64,000 nucleotides of DNA from assembly GCF_000963885.1 (NCBI RefSeq), contig NZ_BALE01000004.1:62001-126000 (forward strand). The letters are read 5' to 3'. The DNA comes from Tanticharoenia sakaeratensis NBRC 103193. GTDB taxonomy: Bacteria; Pseudomonadota; Alphaproteobacteria; Acetobacterales; Acetobacteraceae. The translations under genes and the position numbers were made by a program. Every line of letters starts with the position of its first letter. The first letter of the stretch is position 1. Of the stretch, positions 60,800-64,000 are shown piece after piece. The notes beneath the pieces were generated by a model. It was not told where the DNA came from, made no database searches, and saw only the letters and a list, made by a program, of their open reading frames with translations.

Positions 60800-61527
60800 G
60801 CAGCCTCCCTGTCGGCATGACGGCGCGACAGAAGCTGACGCGCGCGCGTTTCCATCAATGCCGCGCGCAGTCGTGCCATGACAACGGCCGCGAAACCGAG
60901 CGAGAAGCCCGCCATGCAGATGAACAACGGTGCGAGCATCGTCATCGACATCGTGGGCGCGCCGGTCAGCGTGATGCTGTCGGGCTGGTGCAGCGTGTTC
61001 CACCACTGGACGCTGAACTTGATGATCGGCAGGTCAACGGCACCTGCGATCGCCAGAATGGCGGCGGCGCGATAGCCGCGAGCCGGTTCGTCGAAGGCCC
61101 GGATCAGCGCGATATGACCGAGATACAGGAAGAACAGCACGAGGACCGAGGTCAGTCGCGCATCCCAGACCCACCATGTCCCCCACATCGGTTCGCCCCA
61201 GAGCGAACCGGTTGCAAGGCAGATGAAGGTCGCAACCGCGCCCACGGGCCCGATTTCGAGTGCTGCCAGATCGGCCAGCGGATGGCGCCAGATCAGCGAC
61301 AGCGCACCGCAGACCGCAAGCGAGAAGTAGCCGAGCGATGCAAGCCATGCCATCGGGACGTGGACATACATGATCCGGACCGTATCGCCCTGCTGCCAGT
61401 CGGCCGGCGCATAGAACAATCCCCAGATGATCCCCACCGTCAGCGTCAGGACTGCAGCACCGCTCAACCATGGCAGCAATACGGACGACAGCCGCATGAA
61501 CTGGCCGGGATTGGCAAACCGGTTCAT
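60796..61527 (-). CDS. ccmC: heme transporter/lyase component CcmC
   Basis: Loads heme onto CcmE. 243 residues from ATG 61527, the family length; the frame stays open further upstream. Six membrane helices and the WWD segment WGTWWVWDARLTSVLVLFFL. First visible gene of ccmC-D-E-F-G-H-I; upstream is the divergent EVE-domain gene, so ccmA and ccmB are not adjacent. Confidence 0.96.
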   Translation of the reverse strand: MNRFANPGQFMRLSSVLLPWLSGAAVLTLTVGIIWGLFYAPADWQQGDTVRIMYVHVPMAWLASLGYFSLAVCGALSLIWRHPLADLAALEIGPVGAVATFICLATGSLWGEPMWGTWWVWDARLTSVLVLFFLYLGHIALIRAFDEPARGYRAAAILAIAGAVDLPIIKFSVQWWNTLHQPDSITLTGAPTMSMTMLAPLFICMAGFSLGFAAVVMARLRAALMETRARQLLSRRHADREAA

Positions 61528-61736
61528 GAAGCCCGGACGGCTGGGGCGGGCAGTTTGCGGCGGGATACGAGAGGTTGCAGGCAGGGTCACGATGATACGG
61601 GCTCCGGCGCCCTCGGCAGCGCTTCTGACATTGGATGTCACAAGCGGACATACGGCGAAATGCGCCTCCCGGAAACCCTTTGCCTGACGCATTATACCGA
61701 TCACACAGATCGGTGAGCATGAACCATGGAGGCCGG

Positions 61737-62156
61737 ATGCAGTATTGGCTGATTAAATCGGAGCCGGAGTCGTTCTCTTGGGCCCAGCAGGTCGACCACG
61801 ATGTCGAACCATGGACCGGCGTCCGAAACCACCTCGCCAAGCGCAATCTCGAGGCGATGCGCGTGGGCGATCTTGCCTTCTTCTACCATTCGGTCAGCGA
61901 GAAAGCTGTGGTCGGCGTCGTCCGGATCGTGCGTGAAGCCTATCCGGATCCGACGGCACAGGACGCGAAAGGCAGTTGGGTCTGCGTGGATGTGAAAGCC
62001 TGCGGCCCGATGCCGAAGCCGGTCGCACTCGCGGACATCAAGGCATCCGGGAGCCTGTCCGGCATGGCCCTCGTGCGTCAGTCCCGCCTGTCGGTCTCCT
62101 CGGTGACCCGGGAAGAGTGGGACAAGATCTGCGCCATGGGCGGCTACAGGACGTAG
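61737..62156 (+). CDS. EVE-domain protein (THYN1-like)
   Basis: 139 residues; ATG 61737 follows GGAGG by 4 bases and gives the canonical MQYWLIKSEPESFSW. EVE domains bind modified bases or RNA. Further blocks: WTGVRNHLAKRNLEAMRVGDLAFFYHS and VVGVVRIVREAYPD. Divergent from ccmC, convergent with the next gene. Cellular role unproven. Confidence 0.92.
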   Translation: MQYWLIKSEPESFSWAQQVDHDVEPWTGVRNHLAKRNLEAMRVGDLAFFYHSVSEKAVVGVVRIVREAYPDPTAQDAKGSWVCVDVKACGPMPKPVALADIKASGSLSGMALVRQSRLSVSSVTREEWDKICAMGGYRT

Positions 62157-62171
62157 CGCGCCCCTTGGAAC

Positions 62172-62672
62172 TTATGGCTGGGGCTGCGGGCGGGCGGCGG
62201 TGCCGTAGGCGGCGACGCCCGATCCGTTGTAGTTCCGGCCCGAACTGCCGGCATAATTGCCGTACGTGAAATCCGTGTCGTAGGGCGGCGTGACCGGTGC
62301 ATTGAACTTCACCGGAATGCCGGCAACCGAGAAATGCGAGGGCACGCTGTTGTCGTCGTTGATATTCTGGTGCGCGCCGACGGGCGGAAGGCCGGGCCCC
62401 TGACGCGAGGTGATGTCGGCACTGTAGGGGGCAAGCCGCGGATCGGTATCGGTCACTTCGGTATAGCCGTGCGGCGGCGGGGGGGCGCCTCCATCGGGGA
62501 GTGCCACCTGTTGCGCAGGCGTCATGTTCCGGTTGGCGGGCGCGATGTCCGACGGGTCCATCTGCATGGGCGGCAATGCAAGGGCAGTGCCCGTTGCTGC
62601 CATGCCGGCGATCAGGGCCAGAAGCGAACCTGCCGTGCCCTGATGATCGGCCGACTGTCTATTCCTGATCAT
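62172..62672 (-). CDS. proline-rich exported hypothetical protein
   Basis: 166 residues with a signal peptide (ending near TALALPP). Mature chain is rich in Pro, Asn, Gly and Ala (GGAPPPPHGY; HQNINDDNS; YGNYAGSSGRNYNGSG) with no recognisable domain. Low-complexity, probably disordered or surface-exposed. Start ATG 62672 with AGGA about 10 bases ahead. Function unknown. Confidence 0.6.
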   Translation of the reverse strand: MIRNRQSADHQGTAGSLLALIAGMAATGTALALPPMQMDPSDIAPANRNMTPAQQVALPDGGAPPPPHGYTEVTDTDPRLAPYSADITSRQGPGLPPVGAHQNINDDNSVPSHFSVAGIPVKFNAPVTPPYDTDFTYGNYAGSSGRNYNGSGVAAYGTAARPQPQP

Positions 62673-62949
62673 GTCCTGCGTTTCCTGTCTTGTCGGATCG
62701 TTGCCACATTCAACTCCGAACCATGCTCCCGGTTTGGACCGGACACCAGATATGCGTGCGCCATGCAGCCAAGCAGTCCCTGCAGACGTTACGGGTTGCG
62801 TGTCGCACGGAAAGATGGCCGTAGCATTAATGAACGATGTTTCGTTTCCGACGCGATGAGCACCGGCCCGGCCTTCCGATGAAGGAGGCTGGATGCAGAC
62901 GATGTTCATGTGCCGGACACATGATGTCCTTCAGGAGGAACCCGATACG

Positions 62950-63789
62950 ATGACTGAAACGCAGGGCTATGCCCCGATCACCGCCGAGTTGACGTCGCTC
63001 ACGCTCGACGAACCGGCGCTGAAGGAGCTTCAGACCGTGCTTGATCGGCTCGAGCACGGGCGCGGGGTGCTGGTTCGGCTGGCTGACCTGATGGGGAGCG
63101 CGGTCGGGCAGGCGGCCCGTCTGGGCGTGCGTGGCATGGGCATGGCGCCCGGGCTGCAGGCAAAGCTTCAGGGGCTGGCGGAAACCGCCATCGTGCGTGC
63201 ATTCGATATCGCGGCCCTGGGTGTCGGCGCTCCGGGCGGTGCACCGCGTGCGGCCTGGCGGGAGCCGGCGGCGCAGGCGGCGGTCGCCGTCTCGGGCGCT
63301 ATCGGCGGATTCGGCGGCATTGCAGGTGTCGTGCCTGACATCGGCTTCACGACGCTGACGATCATGCGGGAGATCGCCGAGATCGCGCGAGAGGAGGGCG
63401 AGGATCTGCACGACCCGGAGACGCGGCGGGCCTGCATCGAGGTTTTCGCGTTGCGCAGTTTCCCGGCGGAGCGTGGGACGGAAGAAAGCGAGCTCGGGTT
63501 TTTCTCGGCTCGGGCCCTGCTTCGCGGACGTCCGATCGTCATGCTTGTGGCTGAAGCTGCCGCACAATACGGAATTGGACTGTCCCGTCGCTTCACGGCG
63601 CAGATGGTGCCGGTGGCGGGTGCTCTGTGCGGTGCGTCGCTCAATGCGGCTTTCCTGTCGCATTATCGTGCGCTGGCACGGGCGCATTTCACCATCCGCA
63701 GGCTCGAACGTGCCTATGGGCCTGCTGTGCGTCAGAGTGCGGAGTCGATGAATGCAAACCGGCCCAAGCCGGATGTGTCGATGGCGTAA
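62950..63789 (+). CDS. EcsC-family protein
   Basis: 279 residues from ATG 62950 (AGGAGG 11 bases ahead). EcsC pattern: VPDIGFTTLTIMREIAEIAREEG, then FALRSFPAERG and RFTAQMVPVAGALCGASLNAAFLSHYRALARAHFTIRRLE. Hydrophobic Gly/Ala-rich segment at ~120-140 may associate with the membrane. Bacillus EcsC works with an ABC transporter; the role here is unknown. Confidence 0.87.
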   Translation: MTETQGYAPITAELTSLTLDEPALKELQTVLDRLEHGRGVLVRLADLMGSAVGQAARLGVRGMGMAPGLQAKLQGLAETAIVRAFDIAALGVGAPGGAPRAAWREPAAQAAVAVSGAIGGFGGIAGVVPDIGFTTLTIMREIAEIAREEGEDLHDPETRRACIEVFALRSFPAERGTEESELGFFSARALLRGRPIVMLVAEAAAQYGIGLSRRFTAQMVPVAGALCGASLNAAFLSHYRALARAHFTIRRLERAYGPAVRQSAESMNANRPKPDVSMA

Positions 63790-63795
63790 GAGGCC

Positions 63796-63981
63796 TCAGC
63801 TACGATTCAGGCCCCGTTTCCGCCGGGGCCAATACTGGATCGTGTCGATCACGCCCCAGACGACCATGAGGATCAGATACAGGGAGCCGACCGTTTTCGC
63901 GAGACCGAGATAGCGCGGGTCCAGCAGCGCGAAGGCGGCAAAGCCCACGGCGCCGAAAAGGTAATAAAAGGCCAGGGGCAT
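63796..63981 (-). CDS. small two-helix membrane protein
   Basis: 61 residues: helices LAFYYLFGAVGFAAFALL and TVGSLYLILMVVWGVIDTI, then a basic tail (RRKRGLNRS). Not recognised. Composition and topology suggest a real gene; only 6 bases separate it from the convergent ecsC-like stop. Confidence 0.5.
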   Translation of the reverse strand: MPLAFYYLFGAVGFAAFALLDPRYLGLAKTVGSLYLILMVVWGVIDTIQYWPRRKRGLNRS

Positions 63982-64000
63982 GGGGTGTCCTTTGCGACAA

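Overview
The window is about 64 kb of high-GC DNA (not computed; roughly 60% by eye) from an alphaproteobacterium. The best fit is an acetic acid bacterium or relative (Acetobacteraceae). The basis is gene content: a motile, aerobic Gram-negative with a FYDLN-acid (TIGR02300) protein beside aroA-cmk-rpsA, a one-cysteine DksA, a flgI-flgJ-flbY block, and c-type cytochrome maturation genes. I cannot name a genus from the sequence alone. There is no phage, transposon, CRISPR array or plasmid backbone. The window looks like ordinary chromosome with a few accessory inserts.

Layout. 1-1.6 kb: 3' end of an RND-type outer-membrane efflux gene and a small secreted protein. 1.7-11.7 kb: main flagellar cluster fliK-flgD, then fliF-fliG-fliH-fliN-flhA-flhF-flhG, with a perfect CtrA-type TTAA-N7-TTAA site ahead of fliF. 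11.9-18.5 kb: nadK; aroQ-accB-accC; rlpA; a YihY-type membrane protein; an ornithine/lysine decarboxylase with a long structured leader. 18.5-21.1 kb: flgI-flgJ-flbY, divergent from dksA. 21.1-25 kb: tRNA-Thr(GGT), two small proteins, clpS-clpA. 25-30 kb: D,D-carboxypeptidase, map, ggt, nudC. 30.17-30.27 kb: SRP RNA gene (ffs). 30.7-34 kb: TonB-dependent siderophore receptor and a Sel1-repeat protein, lying between ffs and dnaX. 34-38.4 kb: dnaX-ybaB-recR-SDR-GNAT. 38.4-43.5 kb: a chorismate-lyase-like exported protein, the TIGR02300 protein, aroA-cmk, rpsA.

43.8-51.3 kb: three consecutive large glycosyltransferase genes, the most distinctive part of the window. The first joins a CgeB-like domain, a GT4 domain and a tandem C-terminal domain of unknown type. 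The second joins N-terminal YPDV-type repeats, a GT2 domain and a GT4-like domain. The third is a stand-alone CgeB-like protein. A near-CtrA site (TTGA-N7-TTAA) lies upstream and a strong terminator downstream. 51.4-56 kb: an M16 peptidase, a membrane protein and a further GT4. 56-61.5 kb: ccmC-D-E-F-G-H-I on the minus strand, joined mostly by 4-base overlaps, without ccmA or ccmB. 61.7-64 kb: EVE-domain protein, a proline-rich exported protein, an EcsC-family protein and a two-helix membrane peptide.

How it fits together. Flagellar genes occur in two blocks; the main one appears to be under CtrA. The large glycosyltransferases could decorate a surface structure (flagellin, S-layer or polysaccharide), but no acceptor gene is present, so that remains inference. 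The rest is core housekeeping: fatty-acid initiation, the shikimate pathway, translation, replication, proteolysis and cytochrome maturation.
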